Counted from the stretch's first letter, positions 47,201 through 59,900 are shown. The stretch: DNA of 64,000 nucleotides from Lepeophtheirus salmonis (GCF_016086655.4 NC_052143.2:29031886-29095885), one strand, 5' to 3'. A program made the numbers and translations. The notes: generated by a model from the letters alone, not told the origin.

Positions 47201-49460
47201 CTACCATTCAAAGGTCCAAGGGACTGATACGTCGATCTTTCAGTTCTAGTTATCTTTATATCTATTTTTCACCAATAGCTACAATTGAGTAATATAAAAA
47301 TAAAGAAAATAATAAAGGATTGCTAGAATATATATAATAATAAGTTCTAACGCACCTCCTACTTCAGGTATCCTGTTATATACGGAAACTTTGAGACACC
47401 ATATCTGCTGGCAGAGATCACGATTAGCTATGGTGCTCCTTGATGGCTGTTAGATTTTTCAAAATAGGGAGGAAGAATTAATAAAACCCTTCCTATTTTG
47501 CTCTTATGAACATAAACTTATTTTTATTACTAGCAGTCACTGCAATTTAGCTAACATTCACGCGCCTAATAATATATGTATATAATACATCTTGAGAATC
47601 AGGAAGAGCCTCGCCTCAAGCCCTCCTACAAACTCCTCCTATTGACTAATGCCTATACATTGAATATTTTAAAACTAATTTTTTATTCTCAAACAATTAG
47701 AAACTCTCCAAAAGTCTCTACGGCGGTCTTTATGGGGTAAGTGAATAACAATAACCTTTACTGATTCATAAGGTTTTTATATCTAAAACATTATTTTCTC
47801 TTTCAGAAAAAACAAGCTGAATTAGTAAGTTACAATTTTTTTTTTATATATTCATACCCATGTTTGTTCAATTATCGGTCAAGCGGTTCTTGCAGTTCAG
47901 GTTCTTGAACTATTAGAACCGGAACCTACAAAGTCGAACCGAGACCACAATATATTGCTTATCGGTATTGGTTCTAGATTATAGATTCAGGTCCACTACT
48001 AAGCTTGTCGGGGCCCCTATAATATGATAACTATAATATTTCTTAAGCGAGGGGTTCCCAAACTTTAATATGCCAAGACCACCCTACACTAATACTTTTT
48101 TAGCTGAGGCCCCTTTTCATACGAAACATGTGTACTATGTATGTGTAGACTGTAAACAATCCTCTATTTATATATGTGTCCATTTAAAAAAAAAATCTTT
48201 ATATAATATAAAAAATATTTCATTTTCCTTTCAGTCCAATAAGCTTTATGACAACTCAGTAAGTTCTTGAACGTCATTTTTATGAAATCAATCATAACCA
48301 TTCTATTTTTCAAGTTTAATAATGACAACTACCGTCTTTCTGTACAGGTTTGTTTATTTCTTCTTCTAATTTTTATTGCAAATTCATTCAAAGGGACGCA
48401 CAATCTGGCCTTATTTCCATGTTTAAAGCATATCTTAATAGTGGATTGTTTAAAACATACATATTTAATTAAGACAAACTAAATGTAATTAATATATTTT
48501 TCTAGTCTGGGAATTCCAGGTTGATGTTCCCTTTCGTCATCGTATGTTGATTGATTTAAGACTAGAGTAAATACTCAATTACCATTATCCTTCGAAAACT
48601 ATCATAATATTGGTTTCTAAAAATAAAGAGCTTCATCTTTAAACAAATGTGTTGTCTTAATATAAATTCCAGATTATTGCTCCAGGCTCGTGCATATCCC
48701 ACTTCCATATAAGTTTATTTGATCCATGAACAATTAGTATTATATTTTCATTTGACGGTATATTAATAGTTGTTAATAGGTAATTTAATTGAGTATTTAA
48801 CCTAATCGATTTTCTCATACTTTGTATCCATCACAAATAATGTATTATACCTATTATCTACTTCTAGAACATAGTCAATCATGCACAACAGAATGATTTG
48901 AACATCGGAGAAAATATCAATACATATGACGCAGGAACTAACCAATACAATCTTGATACTGCAGAAAAGTTTGGTGCCCAACCACCAAAGTACACAAACG
49001 AAGCTCGTAAAGGCAATACTGAGGAAATAAACGAAGTGGCATCCTCTAAGGTCGATGGTGGTGTTGAGTCAGAGGACGAGGTGGGTGTTTTTTTTGTTTC
49101 CTTTTGGAAATAGCATTCAATGACTCGTTCTTAAAGTATTTTTTTATACTGCGAGGGAGGGTAGGGTTTTTTGGCACAAAAATATCACTTTTTGTTATAA
49201 AAAAAATGAAGTAGTATACTAATTGAATCATATTACACAATGTTATGAGGTGGTGCACAGCCTCAAAAGTTTTCAAAATTGCATAACTTGAGGAAAAAGT
49301 AACATTTTACCATAAAAAACGTTAAAATAGGCCAAATGCACGTTATACAGGGAAGAACGATATTTTTGGATAACATGTACCTACATATAAAGTATAATTT
49401 AAGTGATTAATCTTTAATTATTGATTATAGGAGTCTGATGCAGAGCACGATGCAGAATGA
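38265..49460 (+). CDS. Microexon gene: secreted Kunitz plus Gly/Tyr/His repeat protein
   Basis: About 49 predicted exons encode roughly 677 residues. Exon 1 (38265-38340) gives a signal peptide with the hydrophobic core ALACIIGFLLVDIG. Exon 2 (38409-38604) is a Kunitz domain with Cys spacings 8-15-7-12-3 and Gly at P1 (SCGEN), so it is probably not a trypsin inhibitor. Exons 3-5 (38659-38712, 39934-39951, 40014-40046) begin the Gly-rich part. Then come 18 exons of 36 nt, about 24 Tyr-rich microexons, and an acidic tail ending at TGA 49458-49460. After exon 2 every exon is phase 0, so any can be skipped without changing frame. By line count exon 2 is one base short of my reading near the G run at about 38455; its frame depends on that. 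The protein would be secreted; a structural, adhesive or host-interacting role is inference. I do not know a named homologue. Confidence 0.85.
38409..38604 (+). other. Kunitz/BPTI domain exon of the microexon gene
   Basis: Residues run from SSSICQLSKDEGSC to ECSKACLGEE with six cysteines in the canonical order and FTYGGCQGN around the fourth. The P1 position after the second Cys is Gly. The following intron (38605-38658) is only 54 nt, a multiple of three and free of stops. Retaining it would insert 18 residues in frame. Confidence 0.9.
40731..42784 (+). repeat. Exon-bearing 103-bp minisatellite: 18 identical-type microexons
   Basis: Exons of 36 nt start at 40731, 40834, 40937, 41040, 41144, 41247, 41350, 41453, 41556, 41659, 41763, 41859, 41962, 42067, 42170, 42273, 42376 and 42749. 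The first 17 are spaced 103 bp, with exceptions of only 96-105. Each is preceded by a pyrimidine-rich ...AG and ends in CAYGG plus one base before GTAAG or a near variant. Each encodes one 12-residue unit of the pattern G-[AS]-[SAL]-G-Y-G-[HKQ]-Q-Y-S-H-G. The DNA repeat unit is thus exactly one exon plus one intron. An unrelated insertion of about 270 bp separates the last exon (42749) from the array. Confidence 0.92.
42847..48541 (+). other. Diverged Tyr/Gly/Pro-rich microexons of the same gene
   Basis: Predicted exons: 42847-42873, 42933-42968, 43027-43056, 43120-43152, 43212-43247, 43312-43335, 43408-43434, 44082-44117, 44221-44244, 44301-44336, 44398-44433, 44488-44526, 44600-44623, 45067-45102, 45168-45206, 46126-46161, 46224-46259, 46322-46357, 46424-46450, 47701-47736, 47807-47824, 48235-48258, 48315-48347, 48506-48541. 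Lengths are 18-39 nt, all multiples of three. Typical peptides are YYGGYQYDYPYD, HYGGYQYGHQFG, NYYGHPYG and AYGGNHYGYPYG. Most neighbours are still 80-112 bp apart, as in the fresh array. Larger gaps (for example 43408 to 44082, 45168 to 46126, 46424 to 47701) hold repeat insertions. The last five exons are weaker and lose the Gly/Tyr pattern. Confidence 0.75.
47120..47290 (+). repeat. Dispersed repeat, copy within an intron
   Basis: The run ggtcctaggacggattgcct to ccaatcttttctaccattca and cagttctagttatc matches 59660-59800 in the same order (tgtcctaggactgatt, ccgatcttttttactattca, cagtcctaacaata). Relatives occur near 43795-43990 and, reversed, near 57310-57430. It is probably a short interspersed element; family unknown. 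Confidence 0.6.
48868..49460 (+). other. Acidic C-terminal exons of the microexon gene
   Basis: 48868-49080 is the longest exon after the Kunitz one: 71 codons from NIVNHAQQNDLNIGEN to GGVESEDE. It is followed by 49431-49460 (ESDAEHDAE, TGA). The tail is hydrophilic and rich in Asn, Glu and Asp, with no cysteine. The donor at 49081 is GTGGGT, weaker than the GTAAG used elsewhere. An ATTAAA near 49558 may be the polyadenylation signal. Confidence 0.75.
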
Positions 49461-51447
49461 AGGAAAAATAATGTAATGCTTCACCACCTGTACAAAGAAT
49501 TATATACCAATGCAAAATAATTAGCCTATAATTTATATTACTTCTATTATAAAGTTGTATTAAAACGACGCTCTTCGTACAATAATTGTTATTTTATTTA
49601 TTCGATCAGTTCATATCGGTCCAAAACTCGTAAACAAGGACCTGCCTTAAAGCGACATAGCTCAATGAACAATGCCCTTGGCTTAAAAACTCATATATCA
49701 GGATAAGGGAGACAAATTCCAGTAATTCCAGCCTATCTATATTGTACATTAGAGGGAAATGTCCAAAAACAAAAATTGAGATAGCAAAAGTTGCGTCTTG
49801 ACAATAGAAATGAACGTAGATAAATATATTTTGTGGGCACCTCCTATACCCTCCCCCCATTTTGCGCTCAAAGGTTTCCCTATGAGGTAAAAAAAACAAA
49901 ACTAAAATCAATATAATACAAGTGTGGAAGTTTCGATTTTAAGCGAAAAAAACGTGTTTTCTTTGTTAAGTCTGGGACTTTTCAGTCAACTGTTAATACA
50001 TTTACCAAAAAAAAAAAAAAAAAAAAACCCTACTTGATATACTATCGCCGGTTGGGCATCCTTTGTAGAACAGTTCAACAAACATTCCAACAGCGGTTGA
50101 GCTTCCTAAAAGCTTGCATTAACAAGAACTGCAGGATGATCCCGGCTGATCCTGAAAATAATGCTGCAGCATGATTCAGGCCAAGGATACCAAAGTTGTT
50201 TTTCTTCAATCAACAATAATTTATTTCAACAATTTTAAAATGACAAACATTGTTATATAACAAAAATAAAAAGCTTAAACCACTATTGAACATATGTTTT
50301 TTTAAAAACAATACTACATATTATATAATGATAACTTGATTATTGTACATAATACATAAGAACTAGCCAAAACTCTGACCATAAGTAAGAGCGAGAACTA
50401 TGCTAAAGTTAGATCATGGAGTCTAATCGTAGATAAAACAAGGGTTCCCCTTTTGTTTTAAAGTAGGTGGAATAATGTTTTGGAGGAAAATTCTGAGGGA
50501 CGACTCTTTCGCTCGGACGATCCCAAAAAGATCCTACATCATGCAATTATAGCAATACCCTTTATTCACTTAAAGCAATTAATGACGCCACAAATGCCCC
50601 GGTGGAATAAATTGTCAAGGAGTGCGTGAAAGAAAATTTCACCGATCACGATCAAGTGTCATATCTTAATTTTTTCTTAAGATAGTAATAGTATTCAGGG
50701 TCTCCTTCAAAATTCTTTGAAACCTAAGTATTGAAGTTTGAACAGTTGTGATTATATGTGAAGGGGATGAATTATATATTTTAGAAATTTATTACGAGAC
50801 CCAGCATGATCCTATGAATGATGCAAATTATCGTAACTTGTAGGATTCAATCCAGAGTTGAGCTTGAAGCAGAGGAGGGTAAATGATCCTGGAGAAGGGA
50901 GTTAGGGGCCTGAACAATTTCCTTATAATTATTGTTCACGAAGATTTAAATTGTGAAAAGAGGACGGGAAGAGAAAGGAGGATGATGAAGTTGATGATTG
51001 TCGATGGATGAAGAGGAGTAGGAGCGAGTAGTAATAGACGATGAAGAAGAGGAAGGACGGGATTTACTTGTATTTCCCAAGGTATAAATAATATCACCGG
51101 ACTGGGATTCTATTTCTTATCACTATAAAAGATTCATCACGACGTCATTTCTAAACCATAAACACCACAAATCATTCGTATCTCCCAGTTATCACTTATC
51201 ATCATTCATTACTAATCTCCAGTGCAGACTACCCAGTGCCAAGGCCTCCCTCTACACCCCTACACCTAAACTACTGACTAGTGTAGAAACATTAACCGTA
51301 TTATGTTACTAAATATCCCTATTCAAAGTGGGAATGAAATTACCGGTCACGGTACCATAGAGGGTAAGACTTCGCTTCATATTTTTGAAAACACGCAACC
51401 TCTTCAAATATTCAATGCTACTATCTCCCTCAGTAAAATTGTAATTT

Positions 51448-51541
51448 GTCCTAGGATTTAATAGGATTGTAATCTCTACTAGTACAATTATTAATTCTCC
51501 TAGAAGAAATCAGGATCGTAATCTGTCATAGGACAGATTAT
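51448..51541 (+). repeat. Short hairpin-type repeat, copy 1
   Basis: It begins gtcctaggat and ends gtcataggacagatta, so the ends are inverted repeats. The interior is aataggattgtaatctctact...acaatta. It is about 85-90% identical by eye to 53041-53133. It looks like a small MITE. Confidence 0.65.
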
Positions 51542-53040
51542 GGTCATGATGACGCTCGCGGAGTTGAGATGGGAATGTTCCCGATCGGAACTTGGAAGTG
51601 ACGACAAGTTGAAGGGAAAGAAAAAAAGCCCAACGCCCAGCGACAAACTTGTTGTGTCCTCCACTTCCTGGAGAGGCTCTTACCCCTGTTAATGTAATTA
51701 ACTTTACGGATAAGCTCAACAGGGCAATAATAATAACTGCGACTACAGAATGATGGGTGCAGAGAAGATATTTCATCTGTTGCATTTTTGCTACTATATG
51801 AACTTCCTTCTGAAAGGGAGAATCGAAATAGATTATATTAATTCTTGTTTTTGTAAGTATAAATGATAAAAATATACTTAAAGTCAAGATGTTATATAAA
51901 CTATAAATATCTTAACGTGTGTACTAGAGTATCTCATATTTTGGATAATCTGTTGAGTATGGATGAAAAAAGATGTTTGAAAAGTTTCAGTCTTCAAAAA
52001 CCGTTTCTGTTACCTATCTAGATATTTGGAAATAAAATTTGTCTAATTTAATTTACTATTAGTTAAGGGATTGAGATGTTTTAATTTTAAAGTTATAATG
52101 CTGAAGTTTAAAAGTTTCATTAAAGTACCTTCCGCATTTTGTACCGAATAATATAATCCTTAATTTGCATTTTGGAGAAAAACAAATTATTCCACAAAGA
52201 ACTATTTCAGATACATAAACGATCATAAACCCTGTTAAGTATATGTGTAGGTGTACAATATACATGGATAGGCTGGCAGTAAACCCTTTCTCAAACTGCA
52301 TTTAATCCAAATTGGTATTAAGCTATAGAAGCTGACTTTAGTTAGGCTCAGTTCAATATTCCTTATATGTTAAAACTTCCATATCATATAAATAATTATA
52401 TAACATTTTTAACTTGTCCTCTAGGTAATCTAATATTAATATAAGCGTTCATTTTAGTTAATAAATGATCTTTAGTTAAGAAAACCTGCACCACCGGTAG
52501 CTTGGGATGTATTTTTGGATATTTTATGGGAGGTATGATACTCAGGGAAGATTCTTTTCATTCAATAGTTATAGTAGACTTAAGTGAACTGCTACCTGAA
52601 TGTAGTAAATATGAATAATCTGTAAAGGATTCAGTTCTTTTGACGATTCAGTTCTTTTAGTGAATTCGTTCTTTTGTTATAACAGTTCAGTTGGTGGGTG
52701 GGTTGTCGACTTTACAATTGTTCGTGTGTACAAATTAGAGTGCATTCAAAGTAGCATGCTAATGAACTACCGTGCAACACGCAACTATATGCTTCTTCAC
52801 TTGAATATATTGATCATAACTTAATAAAAAAGTTAAACTGTATAGAAATATTTGATTGAGATTAAGTGATATATTCTATGTATGGGAAACTGACGGTATA
52901 AACGAACGAATCATTCATACAACTGAGTCGGTTCAGTAAATTCAATAAAGGAAGTTGTTCAAAAGAGCAAATTGATCGCAAAGGACACAGCACTAGTCAA
53001 GGACTACTAGAAGAAATGCACGAGTAAAATTATAAATTAA

Positions 53041-53133
53041 CCTAGGAGAGAATAGGATTGTAATCTCTACTTGTACAATGATTAATTTTCCTAATAGAAA
53101 TCATGATTGTAATCTGTCCTAGGACAGATTACT
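53041..53133 (+). repeat. Short hairpin-type repeat, copy 2
   Basis: Same element as 51448-51541 and in the same orientation, with ends cctaggaga and gtcctaggacagatta. Confidence 0.65.
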
Positions 53134-53807
53134 ATACAGTGTGGTGTCCGTAGCGGGAAGGGGTCTGGACAGGATGTACCCTCCCCCAAATCAATGATTT
53201 TTTTTTTGTACCAGACTTTTTTTCGTCGAGAAGAAAAAATTTTACAATAAAGGAGGTAAAATTTTATTTTTACGAATTTATTTTCTGAATAAAGGTCATA
53301 CTGAAAAATTATGCAACAGAAGAAAATTGTTGACTTTTGCAATTTCTAGAAATTTTTTTGCAAAAATCAAGCCCCTTGACCAAAAATAGTAATAATAATT
53401 TATAATCCTTCGGTTTCACCTACAATAATATGGGTTCCTAAGGTTCCAGCTTCACTGCCTGCTACCATTAGGTCCATTAATTTGTTCACTCTCATATTTA
53501 TATATAGTTCTTACAATCTTAACATATAATTGGACCTCAGTCCCACTCCACATGTTCTCCTCTTCACCTCCTCTGCGTTCATGAGGGTGCTAACCATATC
53601 TTCAAGACCGGTATATATCGTGACAATTATATTTGAAAAAGTATCAAAAGGGTAATCTACTTTCCCATTCACATTTTTGTATAAGTGTGTGTAAATGAGA
53701 ATCCTCGAAATATGAATATCTATGTATTTGGGTTTATCGACAAAGATATAGTCCTATATATAAAATAATTTAAAAGGATTGGAATTAGACTTTTTTCCTT
53801 GTCATGA

Positions 53808-53813
53808 TTTATT
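53808..53813 (-). terminator. Polyadenylation signal of the multi-Kunitz gene
   Basis: AATAAA on the minus strand, about 110 bp beyond the stop codon at 53923-53925. It gives a short 3' UTR. Confidence 0.55.
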
Positions 53814-53922
53814 TAATCAAATCAAAATCAATAAAACACATTGTTAAAATATTATACAACATCTATATCTAGACATAGATTTGAAGATCAACAGTGCAAT
53901 AAGTAAGACGCATTATTGGATC

Positions 53923-56900
53923 TTAATGTGCCTCAAGAGGATTATTATTTTTCCATTTCTTCAAATTAATATCTTTTGATTCTTTTTGATTATGAAATTC
54001 CACCCTCTCCTCTTCCTTTTCCACAAAGTAAGGACTACATATTCTCTCACAATCTCTTTGAGAGTCATATCGATTTGTATTACCTCCACAACCACTATAT
54101 ATGAAAGAATGGCATGCACCAGTATCCTTTTCATAATAAAACTTTTTAATCTTTTCTTTGCATTCACCAACATCCTGAGGCTCTATACAGCTCTGTAATA
54201 ATCCAATTTATATTAACATAACATGCTAATTATCAAATTTTGAAATACCTTTGGATATTCATTAATTGCGCAATGATTAATACAAGACTCTAATTCCTTA
54301 AAGTGATTTCCATTATCGAAGCATCCTCCAAAATAAAAAGACTCGCATTTTGTAGAATTAGCATTGTAATAAAACCGTTTAACAAAATTTCGACAAGGTC
54401 CTATGAACTTTGGACGTAAGCAAATCTACAAAAGAAAATCAAGAGTTTAGACATATCTGTAAACAAAAAGTTATTTAATACCTCTTCTTGTTCTGGGCTT
54501 GAGAAAGCTTTCAGGTCAATATAATTACTTGGTTGAAAGGGATTGCCATTAGTGCTATCTTCTTGTTCTAGACTTGAAAAAGTTTTCCGGTTATTATATT
54601 GACTTCGTGGAAAGGGATGTCCATTGCCGCTATCTTCTTGTTCTGGACTTGAGAAAGTTTTCTTGTTAATATATTGATTTGGTGGAAAGGGGTGTTCATT
54701 GCTGCTATCTTCTTGTTCCGGATTTGAGAAAGTTTTTCGGTTAATATATTGACCTATTGGAAAAGGATGTAAATTGCTACTATCTTCTCGCTCTGTACTT
54801 GTAAAAGTTTTTCGATTAATATATTGACTTGGAGGAAATAGATGTCCATTGGTGCTATCTTCTTGTCCTGGACTTGAGAAAGTTTTCCTATTAATATATT
54901 GACTTGGTGGAAAAGGATGTATATTGCTGTTTTCTTCTTGTTCCATATTTGAGAAAGTTTTCCGGTCATTATATTGACTTCGTGGAAAGGGATACCCACT
55001 GCTGCTATCTTCTTGTTCCGGACTTGAGAAAGTTTTCCGGTTAATATATTGACTTAATAGAAAGGGATGTCCATTGCTCCTACCTTTCGGTAAAGGATAC
55101 AACTTGTGAAGCAGGAAGTTCCATTAAAATTTTATCAATACAGTTTTAGTATGAAAACTTACCAATAGTTGTTTTATCCTGGAATCAGAGGATGGAAATG
55201 TCTTTCGAGGTAAATGTTGTCCTAAACGGGGGTTTCTTAAATACTTATTCCCTCTTTCCATGAATTGATTAGTGAGTCCATTACGGTAGGTATAAATTGA
55301 AGCTGAACTTAGCGCTTTGATTGGAGTGCACGTTTTTTGACATTGATCCATTGTGGAGAACCGGTTTGCATTCCCTCCACAGCCTCCATATATAAAGGAG
55401 AGACACTTCTGCTGGTTCTTATCGTAGTGATAGGCAACTTTTTTTTTAAGACAGTATCCTCGTCGCTTTTCAACAAGACATGCCTAAGTTTAATATTACA
55501 ATTCAACACTTATCAGTTTTAATCTTTTTTATATCTTAAAGATATAAATTCATACATCATTATACGAGTTCTGTATACAATGTTCCTCACACGACTTCAT
55601 AGAATCAAAGTTATTTCCATTTCCATAGCAGCCTCCATAGACAAAAGTTTCACATTTACCCGTTTTGGCATTGTGGAAATATTGTACTACGCTTTCCTCA
55701 CAGGGCCCGGTTTCACTTTGCAATGAGCAAGTATCATACGTCGGAGTTGCCTTTAAAAAACATAAAAACCTCAAAAGATGACTTTAAAATTGTATCTATT
55801 TATAATACAATAATTAGGAGTTTTGGATCCAGCAAGTAATTAAGGTACTTAACAGCTCTACCAACGCCTTGAAAGGAAAACTGTTCTTTCAGTTTGCAGC
55901 TGAGAACGCAGTTCGTGATACTGTCGAATCTATTTCCATTTCCATTACATCCACTGTAATAAAATTTCAAGCATTTATTTTGCTTAGAATCAAAGTAGAA
56001 TTTTAAGCGAAAATTCTTTGTACATGTTCCTGGATCCCTTGGTTCGAAACATCTCTAAAAAGTAAGTGTGAGATATGCATACGTCTCAATTAGAGTTAAA
56101 GAAAAGGCAATGATGATCACTTTAATAAGACTCGTTTCCACTTTTTTGAAGTGTAGTGTCTTAACTTTTGGAATAATATTAGCTAGGTAAATGTCATTGT
56201 GTACGCCGAAAAAATTAAACGCTACTTCAACGCTAATTATCCTAACCTTGTTAGCAGGGATATGTCCAGTATTTTAAGAACAAAGCTGATGATGTTAAAA
56301 AAACAAACAAAAAAAAAACAGGTTTGTTTTTGGTGGCAAATATCAATAGCAAAATATGGCAGCCATTAGACCTTCATATTTGGTTGTTCTCAGAATTTCC
56401 AAAGCAAAGAGACCTCTCACCATGGCAAAAGAGTTACTACTACCAGTAACCAAAGACTGGTTCGAGTTAACCTTGAAACTGAATATGCTAACCTTGTCTA
56501 ATAAAATCGTCACTTGTTAAATCAAAAAGGCAAATGAAGAAGGATCAACTATCTATTTTTTTTACTCAGGGTCAATGGAACTTGGTAAATGTAATTACGG
56601 ATCTACGGCACCAGAAATGTTGGTAACCACTGAGCTGGGTACACAGTTTTAAGGACTTTATATGGAGTTTTATCGATAAAATCATTTCCTTAAAAAGGTG
56701 AATGGCTTTATGAAAACCCCTCACCTTTTTAAAGAAATATTTAGGACGAAAAAAAAAAAAAAAAATAGTACAGATTGAGTTTGGAATACATTTACATTCC
56801 TGACCGACCAATTATCATCAATTTATATCTACAAGCTATTGTGATTAATCCTTTAGATATGTAGCAAATTGAACTTAAAGTAGACTAAAATGATTGTCAC

Positions 56901-59900
56901 AATAAAATAATGAGACATTGATAGATTTCATGGTTGGAAGGTCATATCAGGGCCGATATAAGTCTTTTATATCCAAAAAAAAAAAAAAAAGTTTTAAGCT
57001 ATAGCTAAAATTCGTAAGAATTGACTCAATAAATCTACAAAATATTGGGCTGTATGCTTTTTTAAGAGCAAGGACAGCGGTTCAGTCCCCCTTTTTAGGG
57101 TTAAAGCAGATAAAATCGATGCATCCTTTCGTCATTGAGATTCCTTGTCCTTTTATTAATTGTTTTGTTATGTAATAAACTAAATTATACTACTGAATAA
57201 AAAAATAAAATGATTGTTTTATATTCCATTATAATGAAAACAGGAATTTTTTTTACAAGATATATTAAATTCTCTTAGATATATCTTATTTGTCTTAATA
57301 AACCATTGACAGACTTAGGAAAAGTTACAAGGATTGACAGCTAAGGACCGGCTCCAAGAACAGACCGACATATTTACCAATAGGAATAGTCCTTAGACTG
57401 GACTGGACCGAATAAATAAGAACCAATAAAACACTAGTATTTATTATGTAAAAAACTAAATTAGGGTCTGATCTTTTTCTTGATTTTTCTTCAATTTTGT
57501 TTTGTGTTAATTCAAAACATAAATAATTTTACTGATATTTGGAAATATATTCTGTAGGAAAAGTTTTTTTTTTTTTTTGATGTAACGCTAGATGGAAACG
57601 AGTCTTTGTAGTTTTGGGATTTTCTGGAACTCTGATTGACTTACGTTTATGTTTAAACTTGGCTTGCATTGCCTTAAGCATATCTTTAATGAATCATAGC
57701 CGTTTGGATTGTCTTTGCAATGCAATCGCTTTACACACTTATTCTTCTTTGGATTATAAAAAAATTTGCTTCTAGGTTCATGACAAGATGGATTTTTTGG
57801 GGGTAAAGTGCATTGAGAAGTTACCTACAAAAGGAAAAATAATTTTAATAGTTAAGTTGAAATATAAATTTTCTTAACATATTTTTTATATGGCCAATTC
57901 ATGTCTAGTTAAAACATGGTTATAATAGGAACTTGGAGCAAAATATCAGTTAATTTAATATGTTAGACTCAAAACCTCTCTATCTTTATATTTTTAATGT
58001 TATATTTATCAGGAAAATCCGCCAGATCATATATATATATATATAATTTTCGGAAAAAGTTTCAAAAGTCCACAGCTGTTCACAAAAATTTAATTTTGTG
58101 GAGTAAAATTCCAAAAATAAAATTTTATATATTACATTTTTTGGAGGAAAATTTCATATTCGAAAAATAAATTTGAAATTGAGATATATAAATTTTTAGT
58201 TTTAGATTTTTGTGAGTACCTATAAATTTTTGAATTTTTTTATGAATAGCTATAGATTTTAGAAGTTTTTCTCTGAAAAGTTTAATTTTTGAAATTTTTT
58301 TAAGCAATTTAATATTTGAAATGGAATTTTAGAATTTTTTTTACAAAAAAATTTCTGTTTTTTCTAAACAGGTTAAGATGTTTGCAAATAACTATATTTT
58401 TTTGAATTTGGTATGAATAGTTATGGATTTTAGAAATTTTTCTGCGAAAAATTTAATATTTGAAATTTTTTTTCAAAAAATTAAATTTTTCAAATTTAAA
58501 AAAAAAAAAATTCCAAAAACTAAATCCTCTCCCCCTGAAATATAGTACTGCGGATTTATAATTTTTATTTTGTTAATTTATAAACTTGTTGTATTTATTT
58601 AGAAAAAAAAGTTATATTGTTGCACTCTATACAATCTAATAATTTAACAAGTTTTTAGCTCATTTTTTGTTGCTGTTTGAATGTTATTCAAAAGACAAGA
58701 TAACCAATAAAATCAACAAAATTGGTCTTAAATCATAACATTTGTATATAATTAGAAAATGTAATTTTCTTGCAACAAATTGATATCCAAATTTTGAGAA
58801 ATTAAACGAAATAAGATGATAAATAAAATTTCAAATAATTCTTACAAATTATCATGCCAATAAAATATTTGCTCGTCATCCCATAGACATAAAACTTTAC
58901 AATTCATATTTTCAAAATAAACTTAATATATGCTCTAAAAATTATTAAATTAAAATAAAAAGTTGATAAATAATAAATTTATAAACTTGTTCTAATGGCA
59001 AAGGATTGTCCATTAAATGATCAATCTCTACTTGATTAATTGAGGATTCTTTTTTAACTACTCCGTGACACTTGTCTAAACATTTTTTTATTGAAATAAA
59101 GTTGTTTTCATTCTTGACACATCCTTTCCAAATAAAGAATTGACAACTTCCAGATTGCATATTGTAGAAAAACCGTGGGCTGTGTTTAGTACAATTGCCA
59201 ATTTCAACGGGGAGGCCACAAATTGATCCATCTCTATCAGAAATATTTCTCGCTACTTCTTCATTCTTGTTTTCTTGAATGAAATTAAGATTGTAATAAT
59301 CGTAATCCTCATCACTGCTTTCTGTAAATGGAGAAGAAGAACTAACCTTTTTCGTAAACATGTATTTTACTACAATATATACCAACCCTGAGTTTTCTTC
59401 TTTTGACTTAATTCCGGATGATTATCTGCTAAAAAATTTTTGTTGATAAAATATTACACTATAATACGCCATTGTGTTTTTCGCTCATAATTTCTATAAT
59501 ATACTACTTTAAAGGTTAGTTGCATGCTCCACAGAGAGTGATTTTAAAATAGAATTTTCTTTATAAAAAATAGGTTTTTTCATCACAGAATCATGAAAAG
59601 TTCCGACAAGAAGTGTGTATGTTCTCCACTTTATATTTATTAATGAAGAAATATTAGTGTTGTATCTGTCCTAGGACTGATTTTCTAATCCGACCCTGCC
59701 CTTTCTTTTTTATCAAACCGATCTTTTTTACTATTCAATCGTCCTGATGATTGATAACGTCGGTCCTTCAGTCCTAACAATATTTTTAGCTATTCATAGC
59801 TAGGATTGACATATATATATATATAAATAAATAAATTCTGGCCAAACACTTTTTACTTTAAACTTGAGGTATTTTGTCAATTTAGATAAAATACATAGAG

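Larger units (their letters stand above)
49470..53800. other. No gene recognised between the two Kunitz genes
   Basis: Open frames here are short and lack motifs. Contents are repeat remnants: an A-run near 50008-50028, a purine-rich stretch at 50940-51060 followed by tataaata (51083) that could be a solo LTR promoter, two related hairpin repeats, and at 52490-52560 a stray unit of the 217-bp tandem family. Confidence 0.45.

Noticed and set aside
49606..49911. Minus-strand open frame of 101 codons
   Set aside because: No motif, hydrophobic and low-complexity, no splice or promoter context.
50040..50180. Possible transposase tail (NCRMIPADPEN)
   Set aside because: Too short and interrupted to assign to a family.
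51510..51887. Minus-strand open frame of 125 codons ending in the hairpin repeat
   Set aside because: It reads into a MITE-like repeat and has no known domain; longest of several chance frames here.
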